Source: Palleronia caenipelagi (lineage in GTDB: Bacteria > Pseudomonadota > Alphaproteobacteria > Rhodobacterales > Rhodobacteraceae). From it: a stretch of 54,027 nucleotides of DNA. This document shows positions 9,701-17,906 of the stretch, one piece after another; position 1 is the stretch's first letter; each line of letters begins with the position of its first letter. The stretch spans positions 1 to 54,027 of the forward strand of contig NZ_VFSV01000023.1 in assembly GCF_007004065.1 (NCBI RefSeq). The letters are read 5' to 3'. Both the position numbers and the translations under genes were made by a program. The notes beneath the pieces are model-generated. The model saw only the letters and a list, made by a program, of their open reading frames with translations, was not told the origin of the DNA and made no database searches.

Positions 9701-9972
9701 GTACTAAAGAGGGTGCGGAAATTCCCGGAATGATCGACCTGCTGGCAGTTGGGCCGAAGGGATGCCTGTTGATCGATCACAAGACCGGCGGTGCAGGTGA
9801 GGGTTTTGGACTCTACTGGCCACAGCTCTCCAGCTACGCCGCACTGGTGGAAAGACTGTTCCCGCAGCATCCGCTTCGGGGAGTGGCCGTGTTCTGGGTT
9901 GACCATGGTCTATTGGAATTGGCCAAGCCACAATATCTCGGGGAGGAATCTGACCTCACCGTATCCTGTTAA
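6766..9972 (+). CDS. AddA/UvrD-like superfamily 1 helicase with C-terminal nuclease
   Basis: All SF1A helicase motifs are visible in this 1068-residue protein: Walker A PAGAGAGKTHR (about residues 16-26), Walker B VIIDEFQDTNP (about 356-366), motif III LVGDVKQSIMGFQGA, motif IV region WRSTPAVMDF, motif V TWHASKGREWP (about 702) and motif VI LLYVAMTRARDRL (about 784). A PD-(D/E)XK nuclease closes the protein: GMIDLLAV, LLIDHKTGG and QLSSYAALV. It is expected to unwind and degrade double-stranded DNA ends as a heterodimer with the preceding AddB-like protein, with which it is translationally coupled (4-base ATGA overlap). The context among DUF6361, PLD and helicase genes suggests a defence or plasmid-exclusion role rather than housekeeping recombination. 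Confidence 0.88.
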   Translation: MTMDGADSDRGLVIVPAGAGAGKTHRIKTQLSDWVKRKIVLPERILAVTFTEAAAGELRERIRAGLLADGLVTEAMAVERAYVSTIHGLGLRLLTEHALAAGASLQPRHLGDAERELLIRQALAHAKSLDHIKAEPERFGYQPNWQKGETVEDSLRGRVLSMIDLLRGLGDKGRDPGLIAPALTRLDEIYGKVIADPTAARDALAKAVATMLTAFPVGGMDGVTAKGPRETLENNLALFRRVERDPAMLDRDWSLWQSLRSLFTSNSRTKTPEGYDDLALAIMQAAEVLPSHPGPLADAKLHFQCLIACAQEVMEAYETRKKALGLIDYADMIAGAERLLRTDPAVRQAVLDEIDCVIIDEFQDTNPVQFALLWQLGARAPRTLLVGDVKQSIMGFQGADPRLSQALAAANPDATQPLDRNWRSTPAVMDFVNAMGAGLFGAGYNPLAPTRDPVSGPALEVLNIVKGRGVRKYSKPQEHVAERIAQILQVGETITDRHSKAPRNVRPSDIALLVCRHATAARYAEELRARGVPVRIAEDGWATSPVVQAARAALSYAANPDDTNAALVLRTLGPDPLSLQAAMQAQIQGRLEDDPVLLRLAALSDRLARLPISDAVGLVINASGLRIWADRQPDPAQARADLLRLEAEANDFESAHRDLKAAAGFHGESAKVFLGWLDARASERDFDRRPDPAANSAEAVEIVTWHASKGREWPITVVAEFDHGIEDWPGSTATRFTALHMIDDMDAVLASAALIHTPGFAAPEAERRFIEDRRSDFEANAKNLLYVAMTRARDRLVLEWPGFLKDRHEEAPEAKCLFHVFTDACAPQIGGDTLRIGGIECPAIIRQLPEHAGFTAYSDAEITDTPRLGRDTPLPAVDLTPWRLQPSQATTALSAPESQGIKLGTPWSRTVSDAARGTAIHLALRTCLTRPDLTESLPAATGLDDTTLELVAERATVLNAWLAADGYTDLLCEIPLLGRTKEGAEIPGMIDLLAVGPKGCLLIDHKTGGAGEGFGLYWPQLSSYAALVERLFPQHPLRGVAVFWVDHGLLELAKPQYLGEESDLTVSC

Positions 9973-9986
9973 TACGTGAGTAGCCG

Positions 9987-11153
9987 ATGTCCTACCTTGC
10001 CTGGATCGATTTTGACCCTGAAGAACGGCGTAGAGCTCAAACCCTCATAGATCTGTTCAAGCAGCCCGAAGCACGTGATGAGCTTGGTCTGGGTACGATC
10101 CGCGACGGGCTGGCTGATCTCCTCTTTCCGGGCACCAGCACTATTCAAACACGGATACGCTACATGCTGTTCGTTCCTTGGATCTATCGGGAAGCACAGC
10201 AGCGAAGGGCAAGTCAAGCAGAGCGGACGATGATCGCTCGTGAGCTCGAGTTCGAACTGAGCGAAGCGCTTCTGCGCGGCGGAGAGCGCGAAGATGTGAT
10301 CGGCCGCCTCGCTGGACGGAGCCTAAAGAGGCTCCCGTCGAGCGTCTATTGGGCTGGCATTTATACGTTAGGCATCCGCACATTAGCGGGTAATCAGGCG
10401 ACATTCTTGTCCTATGGGAGCGAGAGTCTAAAGGATCATGACCTCAGATTATGGTGCACAAGTCTCCCCGATGTGCCCGAAAAGCTATTCGAGCAAGTGA
10501 ACTTTAAACTTTTGACCAAAGAGGCAGATTTCCTGCGTGATCGAATTGCTGCTAGTGCCAAAACAAGCTTGCTGAACGAACTGGCCTCGAAACAGAAAAA
10601 ATTCAGCGAGGATTGGGCTTGGCAAGTCCACGAGGACTCGGTGTCCGACCGGAATCGATCCATTATCCGTCATGCGGAGCGCTTTTCGGGTGTGATGCAC
10701 GGCGCAAGCATCCTCTACAATCTGCTGCTTGCATTGCGAGCGACGGAGCGCCCTAATGCCAAGGCGCATGGCGAAGCAGCCACATTGGTCGAAGAATACC
10801 GACAATCGCTTGAGACGTGGCGCGGAGAGCTTAAGCATCTCGCGCTTCAAAGTTGGGACTTGGACGACCTTTTCCAGATCGTTGGAACGACTAGTCACAA
10901 CCTTACCCAGTCCTCTCGGGATTTCGTTCGAACCTGGCTCGAAATTACGCTTCAAAGCAACAAGTCACTGGAGAGAGACCAAGAAGCCATCGATCTTCTG
11001 AGGCAGCGCGAACAGACGTTGAAGCGGATGAAGGGCCGGTTACTTCACGATGCACCCCTAGAACGCTGGTCAGGCGCTTCAGGTCTCGCACGGCTGGATT
11101 TCCGCTGGGCAGTTGCGCGCCGCTACCTAGGGGAGCTTGTAGATGTCGGCTGA
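9987..11153 (+). CDS. DUF6361 family protein
   Basis: The 388-residue protein has the hallmark N-terminus of the DUF6361 family: a short 'x-W-I-D-F/Y' start (LAWIDFDPEERRRA), then DELGLGTIRDGLADLLFPG and STIQTRIRYMLFVPWIYR. The rest is mostly alpha-helical. There is no catalytic signature that I recognise and no membrane segment, so a cytoplasmic scaffold or sensor subunit is likely. It follows the AddA-like gene after 14 bases and overlaps the PLD gene by 11 bases, so it belongs to the same transcript. The molecular function of the family is unknown to me. Confidence 0.8.
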   Translation: MSYLAWIDFDPEERRRAQTLIDLFKQPEARDELGLGTIRDGLADLLFPGTSTIQTRIRYMLFVPWIYREAQQRRASQAERTMIARELEFELSEALLRGGEREDVIGRLAGRSLKRLPSSVYWAGIYTLGIRTLAGNQATFLSYGSESLKDHDLRLWCTSLPDVPEKLFEQVNFKLLTKEADFLRDRIAASAKTSLLNELASKQKKFSEDWAWQVHEDSVSDRNRSIIRHAERFSGVMHGASILYNLLLALRATERPNAKAHGEAATLVEEYRQSLETWRGELKHLALQSWDLDDLFQIVGTTSHNLTQSSRDFVRTWLEITLQSNKSLERDQEAIDLLRQREQTLKRMKGRLLHDAPLERWSGASGLARLDFRWAVARRYLGELVDVG

Positions 11154-13005
11154 CTCGCCATTCGACCCTGAGAACCGTGAACTCTATACTGCACTCGTGC
11201 GTGCACCGGATGGCTACAGCTTCGGGCATGCCATTGCCACTACGTACTCGCTCGATTTTGAGACGGCGCTTGCCATTCCGATTAGCATCGTGTTCCGCGA
11301 TGCGGAGAACAGAGACGAAATGATGCGAAGCCCTCTCGCGTTGCTGCAGAGTGTCGAGCGGATGGCCGACCGCATCGCCGTCTACTGCGATCGAGGCCGC
11401 ATAAAGGAGGCAAATCCGAATACTGCGAGGCTGATGGCACTCTACGAGAAGACCATTGTGGAGGTCGCGGCCCCGGGTGGAGGCGCATTCCATCCAAAGC
11501 TTTGGTGCATTCGATTTGAGCCCCAAAAGAAGTCCGATCCTGTTCGAATGAGAGTAGCTATCCTTTCAAGGAATCTCACAAATGATCGCTGTTGGGACCT
11601 CGCATTGGCTCTCGATGGTGCCGTACACGATGAAGAGAATAATGGTAACTGCCCACTCACAAAGTTGCTGCGCGCCCTACCAAGGCTAACGAATCCAGCC
11701 ACCCGACCTGCACCTCCGAAATTCTTGCCTTCGCTAATCTCGGATTTGGAACGAACTTGGTGGGAGGGTCTCCCTGCGGGTGCAACAAAGGTCAGCTTTG
11801 CGGTCAATGGCCTTGATGGTGACGGTTGGGTGCTTCCCCACGGCGAAAAGCTTGCGGTTCTTTCTCCCTTTGTCACCGCTCCCGTGCTCGAAAGGCTCGC
11901 CAAGGGGTACGGATCGAGAGAGAATCGCCAACTCATCTCGCGGGCAGAGGAACTCGACGGCATAGATCCGGAAGTGCGAGAGCGTTTCTCGGTCTCGACG
12001 CTCGATGAACGTGCAACTGAGTATGAAGCCGAGGCGACGGATGGGCCGAAGTCGTCAGATCTCGAAGGTCTTCATGCAAAAGCCTACCTCGTGGAACGAG
12101 GATCCCGGCTTCAGATACACCTCGGTTCGGCAAATGCTACCACGGCTGCGACGATTCCAACCAAGGGGGGGAAGACGCAAAATGTCGAGGTGATGGCAAC
12201 ATTGGACGGCCCGAAGACGCGCATGGGTACAATCGACGATGCCCTTTTCTCCGAAGCGTTTCAGAGGTTGCTTGCGATTTACACGCCGAGCGATCCACCG
12301 ATCCTGGACGAGGCCGTAAAGGCGGAAAAGAAGCTGGAGGAAATAAGGGCGGGCATCTCGGCGCTGCCACTTGATCTCTGTTGTTCTGAAGTGGACGACC
12401 TGATCCAACTTGAGCTGCAACTGGCCACCAAAGACAAGCGCGTTTTGCTGCCGGATGGCGTCAGATGTTTTGTTAGGGCGATCACAGTTCCTAATGAACA
12501 GGGATACGATGCGAGCAGATTGCTGTCTGGTTCTGATACAGTGCTTGCATTGGGTGCTGTACCTCTTGGCGATGTTACACGCTGGCTCGGAATTCGACTG
12601 CTCCATGAGAAGACGAAGGTGGAACTGACGTTCACACTTGGAGCGCGCTTGGTCGGCGTTCCAGAGGGCCGTGACGCAGCCGTTCTTCGTGCCCACATCG
12701 CGAACGTCGGCAACTTCCTACGCTATCTCAGTCTGCTGCTCGGCACGCTTGGTGAGGGAAGCTTTCTGGAAAGCGATACGGGTGGCGAAGGTCAGTGGCT
12801 TCGCAGCTTGGGCGATGGAACCACTTCGCTTCTCGAGCCGATGGTGCGGGCGCTGAATCTGGAAAGTGGCGAGCTAGACGAGATCGGCCGCCTGATCGAG
12901 CGGCTCGATGACCCGGCCGGTAACGAAACCATTGTTCCAAAGGATTTTCTCGCGCTGTGGAAAAGCTTCGAGCCTCTTATAACGAGAAAGAGGGGGCGCA
13001 GGTGA
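11143..13005 (+). CDS. Phospholipase D-fold protein (putative nuclease)
   Basis: This 620-residue product carries two HKD-type half-sites of the phospholipase D superfamily. The first is FHPKLWCIRFEP near residues 113-124, followed by ILSRNLTNDRCWDLALALDG. The second is HAKAYLVERG near 309, followed by IHLGSANATTAA. The paired H-x-K with downstream S/G-x-x-N is the usual active-site arrangement in PLD-type nucleases of defence systems. It has no signal peptide, so it should act on DNA or RNA in the cytoplasm. The ATG has a GGAG ribosome binding site and overlaps the DUF6361 gene by 11 bases. The 3' end overlaps the helicase start as GTGA, indicating coupled translation of the three proteins. 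Confidence 0.85.
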   Translation: MSADSPFDPENRELYTALVRAPDGYSFGHAIATTYSLDFETALAIPISIVFRDAENRDEMMRSPLALLQSVERMADRIAVYCDRGRIKEANPNTARLMALYEKTIVEVAAPGGGAFHPKLWCIRFEPQKKSDPVRMRVAILSRNLTNDRCWDLALALDGAVHDEENNGNCPLTKLLRALPRLTNPATRPAPPKFLPSLISDLERTWWEGLPAGATKVSFAVNGLDGDGWVLPHGEKLAVLSPFVTAPVLERLAKGYGSRENRQLISRAEELDGIDPEVRERFSVSTLDERATEYEAEATDGPKSSDLEGLHAKAYLVERGSRLQIHLGSANATTAATIPTKGGKTQNVEVMATLDGPKTRMGTIDDALFSEAFQRLLAIYTPSDPPILDEAVKAEKKLEEIRAGISALPLDLCCSEVDDLIQLELQLATKDKRVLLPDGVRCFVRAITVPNEQGYDASRLLSGSDTVLALGAVPLGDVTRWLGIRLLHEKTKVELTFTLGARLVGVPEGRDAAVLRAHIANVGNFLRYLSLLLGTLGEGSFLESDTGGEGQWLRSLGDGTTSLLEPMVRALNLESGELDEIGRLIERLDDPAGNETIVPKDFLALWKSFEPLITRKRGRR

Positions 13006-16000
13006 CCTATAGTGCTGACGAACACCTTGCGTTGTTGAAACCGTTTCAGAAAGCGACCGTAGAATACGTTTTTCGAAGACTATTTACAGATCCGTCCCCG
13101 ACAGATCAGTTCTTAGTCGCTGACGAAGTCGGGCTGGGCAAAACCATGGTTGCCCGCGGTGTGATTGCAAAGACCATCGAACAACTGCAGGGCAAAGTCG
13201 ATCGCGTCGACATCGTCTACATCTGTTCCAATCAGGCTATTGCTGAACAGAACATCAAGTCGCTCAATGTGGTGGGCTCTGCAACCAAACCTCTAAACAC
13301 CCGCCTTACGCTGTTGCCGCTTGAGATCGAGAAGGAAGGCGGTATTGCTTCCCGACCCATAAATTTGATCAGCCTCACCCCTGGAACTGCATTAGACCTC
13401 AAGTCTTCCCTTGGAACTGCGCCTGAACGGGCGCTGATTTTTGAAATGCTCCGTGCGCGGATAGGTTTGCGCCATCGCGGCATCCAACGAGTGTTCCGTG
13501 GCGGCGTTTCTGAGGAGAACTGGCGGGGCTGGACGACATGGATCCGGGGTGAACGGATCTCGCAAGACATCGCTGATAAGTTCAACCGGGTGGTTGATGA
13601 TAAATTCATAGAAAGGCTTCGTGAGGCGGCGGACCTTGCCAGGCGGCACAAGCATCCCACTTATCCCGACGACCAGCGCCCTGCCGCGATGATCGGTGAG
13701 CTGCGACGAATGCTTGCGAAGATCTGTGTGGATGCTTTGACACCGGATCTCATCATTCTCGACGAGTTCCAGCGCTTCGCTGAACTCCTGCACGATCATG
13801 ATGACGAGGTCGCGCCTGAAAAGGCAGCGGCCGCTGAATTGGCGCGAGCATTGTTTTCATACAATGGGGAGGATGGATCGAAGGCGCGGCTTCTGCTTCT
13901 GTCCGCCACGCCTTATCGCATGCTAACGCTTAGTAGCGATGCACCAGAAGAGGGCGAGCACTACGCCGATTTTTTACGGACGATGCGCTTCCTTTTCGGC
14001 GATGTTGAAGGTCCAGCGCGCGTACGGGAATTGAAAAGCGAACTTGCCAAGTTCAGGCGATCGCTCCAGTCGATGCCGAGTGCTCGAGCGATAGCAATAG
14101 AGCAACGGGATAGATTACATGGTATCCTGAGCCGGGTCATTGCCCGCACTGAGCGCGTCGATTCTACCGAAGATCGCAATTCTCTTGTCCAAGAAGTCAT
14201 ACCCGAAATAGCTATCGACACCGATGATCTTCGAGAGGCGAAAGCAGTAGCAAGAGTTGCAGAACTCGTTGGGGCCCCCAGCATCATCGAGTATTGGAAA
14301 TCGGCGCCTTATCTGCTGAACTTCATGCGGGGGTACAAGCTACGCGATCGGCTTCAAGCGTTGAAACCAAATCCGGCCGCCGCGCTGCGCAAGGCAATTC
14401 GAGAGGCCTCCCCACACTTCATCAGCAAAAAACAGATTGAAGATTATGCCGAGCTACCATTTCGCAACGGGAGGATGCGTGCTCTAGCGGATCTAGCGTT
14501 CAATGAGGCGCTTGATCGATCGCTCTGGATCCCGCCGTCGCGCCCCTCATTCGGCATGCCAAAGTCCGGTACCAAGGCGTTGGTATTCTCAGATTGGTCG
14601 ATGGTGCCAGATGCGATCGCTGCTTTGCTTTCGCACGAGGCGAGCCGGCGCATGGGTATGTCGCCGGACCTTGTCAGCAGGACTAGTAGGCCAATTGGTG
14701 TCGATGAACTTATGCCGATGCTCTACCCGTCGCCCTCGTTGGCGGCACTTGTTGATCCTCTCGTGTTGGAGCGGCGGTTCGGCCGAGCTGAAAGCTATGA
14801 GATTTTGCACGCTCAGGCCTGCATGGCTCTGCGTGAGCAGCTTGCGGTGGATGCAATCGCAGAACTCGCTCAATCGAACGACCGAGTCCTCGCGCTCGCA
14901 CTTGACAGAACGCTCGGGCGCGAAGTGGGCTGGTCCAGAGTCGGAGTCGTTGACCATGATGGTCACGATGAACATGGAGCAATGGCTCGAACCATCGCCA
15001 CACTTCGAGAGGCACTCCAAGCTGATGAGCGTCAGGGTAAAATCGACCCTGACACAGTTGTCGAAAAGCTAGCCAGCCTTGCGCTTGGCTCGCCTGCGAT
15101 ATGTGCACTTCGAGCTCTTTCGCGACTTTGCCCGGAGCTCGCCGTAGACGACCCGGAATTGATCAGCGCATCAATCGGGATCGCACTCGGTTTTCGGAGC
15201 CTATATAATCAGCCTGAAACCCGCGCATTGCTGGCCGAAACCTCGCCTCTAAATTATTGGCGCGACATCATTAAGCACGCCGCGCAAAGCGACCTTCCTG
15301 CGGTTCTGGACGAATATCTTCAACTCGTCCTGGAAACCGAACGCGCCGAAAAATTAGCTCCGAAGGATCGTGCGAAGGTCATCGCTTCAAACGTTATTGC
15401 TGTGGTCGCCTTGCGCCCTGCACAGATCACATTGGACCACTGGTCGACAAAAGCGGGGCGTCTGTATGAACAGACCTTCGAAGTGCGTGCCCGTTTCGCC
15501 ATGCGTTTTGCAACAAAAGCTGAGGAAGAAAAGGGGGTGCGCCGAACATCCGCAGTCCAGGCGGCTTTCAAGTCGCCGTTCAGGCCGTTTGTTCTCGCTT
15601 CCACATCAATTGGACAGGAAGGATTGGATTTTCATCCCTACTGCTCTCGGGTTGTGCACTGGAATCTCCCTCGGAATCCTGTTGATATTGAGCAGCGTGA
15701 AGGTCGGGTACACCGTTACAAGAACCATGCAGTTCGGCGCAATGTAGCCACTGCTTTTTCCGCAACTCCGCTTATGACGCAGACCAGTCAATCACCATGG
15801 GTCTCCATGTTTGAGGACGCACAAGATTATGAGCTATCAAACGGTCGCCCGGGAGACATCATTCCGTACTGGGTCTACCCAGGTAACCACAAGATTGAGC
15901 GGATCGTCCTCATCCCGCCATTCAGCCGCGAGACGGAGCGCTACAAGGATCTTATCAAATCTTTGGCCACTTACCGGCTGGCCTTTGGCCAGCCGCGCCA

Positions 16001-16085
16001 AGATGAGTTGATCAGCCTCTTCTTGGGTATGGACGAATTTGTCCAAGAACTATCGGAGCTTCAGATATCGCTAAAGCCGGGCTGA
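13002..16085 (+). CDS. Large superfamily 2-type helicase
   Basis: The 1027-residue protein has an SF2/SNF2-like core split by a long insertion. Walker A is VADEVGLGKTMVARG (about residues 40-54), the Walker B box reads LIILDEFQRF (DEFQ in place of DEAH, about 249), and motif III is LLLSATPYRM (about 296). The C-terminal helicase lobe has STSIGQEGLDFHPYCSRVVH and DIEQREGRVHRYKN (about 868-905), with the motif VI arginines in place. I chose the GTG at 13002 rather than the longer frame from 12957. It forms a GTGA overlap with the PLD stop codon and has an AGAGGGGG ribosome binding site. The protein probably remodels or translocates on DNA and works with the PLD and DUF6361 proteins. Confidence 0.87.
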   Translation: MTYSADEHLALLKPFQKATVEYVFRRLFTDPSPTDQFLVADEVGLGKTMVARGVIAKTIEQLQGKVDRVDIVYICSNQAIAEQNIKSLNVVGSATKPLNTRLTLLPLEIEKEGGIASRPINLISLTPGTALDLKSSLGTAPERALIFEMLRARIGLRHRGIQRVFRGGVSEENWRGWTTWIRGERISQDIADKFNRVVDDKFIERLREAADLARRHKHPTYPDDQRPAAMIGELRRMLAKICVDALTPDLIILDEFQRFAELLHDHDDEVAPEKAAAAELARALFSYNGEDGSKARLLLLSATPYRMLTLSSDAPEEGEHYADFLRTMRFLFGDVEGPARVRELKSELAKFRRSLQSMPSARAIAIEQRDRLHGILSRVIARTERVDSTEDRNSLVQEVIPEIAIDTDDLREAKAVARVAELVGAPSIIEYWKSAPYLLNFMRGYKLRDRLQALKPNPAAALRKAIREASPHFISKKQIEDYAELPFRNGRMRALADLAFNEALDRSLWIPPSRPSFGMPKSGTKALVFSDWSMVPDAIAALLSHEASRRMGMSPDLVSRTSRPIGVDELMPMLYPSPSLAALVDPLVLERRFGRAESYEILHAQACMALREQLAVDAIAELAQSNDRVLALALDRTLGREVGWSRVGVVDHDGHDEHGAMARTIATLREALQADERQGKIDPDTVVEKLASLALGSPAICALRALSRLCPELAVDDPELISASIGIALGFRSLYNQPETRALLAETSPLNYWRDIIKHAAQSDLPAVLDEYLQLVLETERAEKLAPKDRAKVIASNVIAVVALRPAQITLDHWSTKAGRLYEQTFEVRARFAMRFATKAEEEKGVRRTSAVQAAFKSPFRPFVLASTSIGQEGLDFHPYCSRVVHWNLPRNPVDIEQREGRVHRYKNHAVRRNVATAFSATPLMTQTSQSPWVSMFEDAQDYELSNGRPGDIIPYWVYPGNHKIERIVLIPPFSRETERYKDLIKSLATYRLAFGQPRQDELISLFLGMDEFVQELSELQISLKPG

Positions 16086-16170
16086 CGCGGCACGCCGAAA
16101 AGTGCGTTTGCACACCGGGAGGATAGGAAGGCAAACCTGTTCCCTCATGCAGGCGCTTCACACAGAGCGT

Positions 16171-17238
16171 TCAGCTCGCTGCACGCCACATCCGGTACCG
16201 CCCTTCCCCCGTAACTTCTCGGATTAAGCCTCGCTTTTCCATCCAGTTGAGGTTGCGCTGAACGGCGGCACAGCTTGCGCCGGTCAGGGTCTCGGCCATC
16301 GGTGCGGAGACAAGTGGCCATTCGGTCAGTGCCGTGCACAAGGACGGGGGCGTGCGGCCCGAGAGCGCGCTAATCTCGTCTTCCGCCCGCGTCGCCCACG
16401 TTTCGATATCGTCGAGGTGCCGCATCGCTGTCAGGAATCCCGCCTCCATCCCGTCTAGCCACCGTATCAGACGGTCAGTGGGTGGGCCGCCGGCACGCAG
16501 CCCCCCTGCTCCGCCCATGGCCACAGGCGCGAATGCCGCTCCCCTGCACTCACTGGCCGCGATCCGCGCAGCAGTGACAGCTGCTTCCACTCGGTCACCG
16601 TGTTGTCCGAGGCCCGCTAGGCCCCAAAGATGAAAGCCCATGCAAGCACGCGTGATCGGGTGGAGCTCGGCCGCGGCTGCCATTACGTCCAGCCATCCGC
16701 CCGCGCGATCTTAGAAACGCTCGGCACTGCCTTCGATGTTCTTGGGATCACGGCGATCCAGAAAGGCTGCTAGGTCTATCTCTGGCCCGGGACCGCCTGT
16801 CAGGCGCCGAACAGCCCATCCAATCCGTGTCAAGGCATTTGGGTCATCCTGTGACCCCGATAGCCGCATCCACATCCAAAGCGCCAGAAGATCAGAACTC
16901 ACCCGATCCCCTGCGAACCAGCTAAGGTCCGCTGCCTCGATAAGAGCGAGGCGATGTCGCCAGCCTTCCGAGCCACGCAGCAGCCTGTCATCCAGAGCAC
17001 CTAGGCGTCCAGCCACGCGTGCCAGCCGCGCAGCGTGAAGCCCCTCTGCCTTTGCCCAGTCATGGGCGACAGCGGTGTCGGGGGGTTCCGCACGCGGTCC
17101 GGGAGGCAAATCATCCGGTTCTTCTTCGAGTGGCCCAGGCAGGAACCAGAGATCGTCTTCGTGAGCCTCTTGATCCTCCTCATTGGTGATGAGGGGGTTG
17201 TCGTAATCATCATTCAAAGTAGAGGCTTGAGTCTTCAT
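16171..17238 (-). pseudogene. HTH/DUF1612 (RHE_PE00001-like) DNA-binding protein split by an in-frame stop
   Basis: Two minus-strand frames lie in the same reading frame, separated only by one TAA codon (16713-16711) and 9 sense codons. The upstream half (17238-16711) has the family's middle segment, with WRHRLALIEAADLSWFAGDR and the downstream tryptophan-rich SSDLLALWMWMRLSG. The downstream half has HPITRACMGFHLWGLAGLG, AAVTAARIAASECRGAAF and the C-terminal helix-turn-helix (VSAPMAETLTGASCAAVQR, then GLIREVTGEGRYRMW). Joined, they give a protein of about 355 residues, which fits the family (DUF1612 plus HTH_13, as I remember the Pfam names). One nonsense change therefore broke the gene, unless it is a sequencing error. 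Members are typically small plasmid or prophage regulators. A strong palindrome sits just ahead of the start. Confidence 0.8.
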
Positions 17239-17239
17239 G

Positions 17240-17265
17240 TGTGCAAAATAATGATTTTTTGCACA
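17240..17265. promoter_or_regulatory. Perfect 9-bp inverted repeat at the start of the HTH gene (operator candidate)
   Basis: TGTGCAAAA at 17240-17248 is mirrored by TTTTGCACA at 17257-17265, with an 8-base AT-only-plus-G spacer. The repeat starts 1 base upstream of the minus-strand ATG (17238-17236), where a ribosome binding site would normally sit. A repressor bound here would block both transcription and access to the start region. Autoregulation by the HTH protein is a reasonable inference. Confidence 0.5.
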
Positions 17266-17279
17266 TTACCAAAGCATTT

Positions 17280-17308
17280 TTGTGGCTGCTGCCTGCGCCC
17301 TTTATATA
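17280..17308 (+). promoter_or_regulatory. Possible sigma-70 promoter ahead of the recombinase remnant
   Basis: TTGTGG (17280-17285) and TATATA (17303-17308) are separated by 17 bases, a standard sigma-70 spacing. The promoter would read towards the recombinase remnant at 17465 with a leader of about 150 bases. It overlaps nothing coding. Confidence 0.35.
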
Positions 17309-17464
17309 GTACGCGCACGCGACTGCCGGCGGAACCTCTCAGATCGCGCTCAGCGCAAGGAAACCAAGGCATTGTACGCCAGCACGACGAGAGAACACTC
17401 ACCTGCATTCGTTTACAATCGACCGTTTATTAGTGGGACCCTAAACTGCAAAGAGCTCTGCCCC

Positions 17465-17872
17465 ATGCCCCAGATCGGCTATGCCCGCGTCTCCACCGAG
17501 GTTCAGACCCCCCCTGCCCCAGGTGCAGGCCCTGAAAGCCGCCGGATGCTCCGAGATCCACGATGAGCACGCTCGGGGCTAAACGAGGCGCACCGCTGGA
17601 CTCAGGGCCGTCTCCTGCGCACCGCAAATGTCTATGTCCGCGCCGGATTTCTGCTACCCGAAACCCTGACCCACGCAGACCGCCGCGCTACGGACGACCG
17701 CCTCAGCGCCCTGGTCGCCGCCATCAAGGGCGCCGACCCCGACATCCCCCTGCAAGCCATCTGCGACCGGCTCGAAGCCATGCGCGAACCCACACCAAGA
17801 GGCCGCAAAACATGGCAGCCTTCGTCGGTGCGGATGCTCCTGCAAAGGGCTGAGAATCTGGGGATGCTCTGA
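17465..17872 (+). pseudogene. Decayed serine recombinase (resolvase/invertase family)
   Basis: The frame opens with MPQIGYARVSTEVQT, the typical N-terminus of small serine resolvases with the catalytic serine in ARVST. A run of seven C (about 17508-17514) then shifts the frame. The expected continuation, LPQVQALKAAGCSEIHDEHA, is present in another frame and stops at a TAA. Most of the catalytic domain is missing. The C-terminal part is recognisable again from about 17607: AICDRLEAMREPTPRGRKTW and SSVRMLLQRAENLGML, the helix-turn-helix end of such proteins, stopping at 17872. At least one frameshift and one internal deletion make it non-functional. It marks a former resolvase or transposon boundary between the island and the replicon core. 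Confidence 0.75.
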
Positions 17873-17906
17873 GGGTCAGATAAACCTTGGAGAGTGAGCG
17901 GGCGCC

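Noticed and set aside
12957-13001. An N-terminal extension of the helicase from GTG 12957
   Set aside because: It would overlap the PLD gene by 49 bases without a ribosome binding site, whereas GTG 13002 gives the usual GTGA coupling.
1508-16085. Assignment to BREX, DISARM or a restriction-modification system
   Set aside because: No methyltransferase, PglZ/BrxZ, DrmA/DrmB or specificity subunit is present; helicase and PLD genes alone are not diagnostic.
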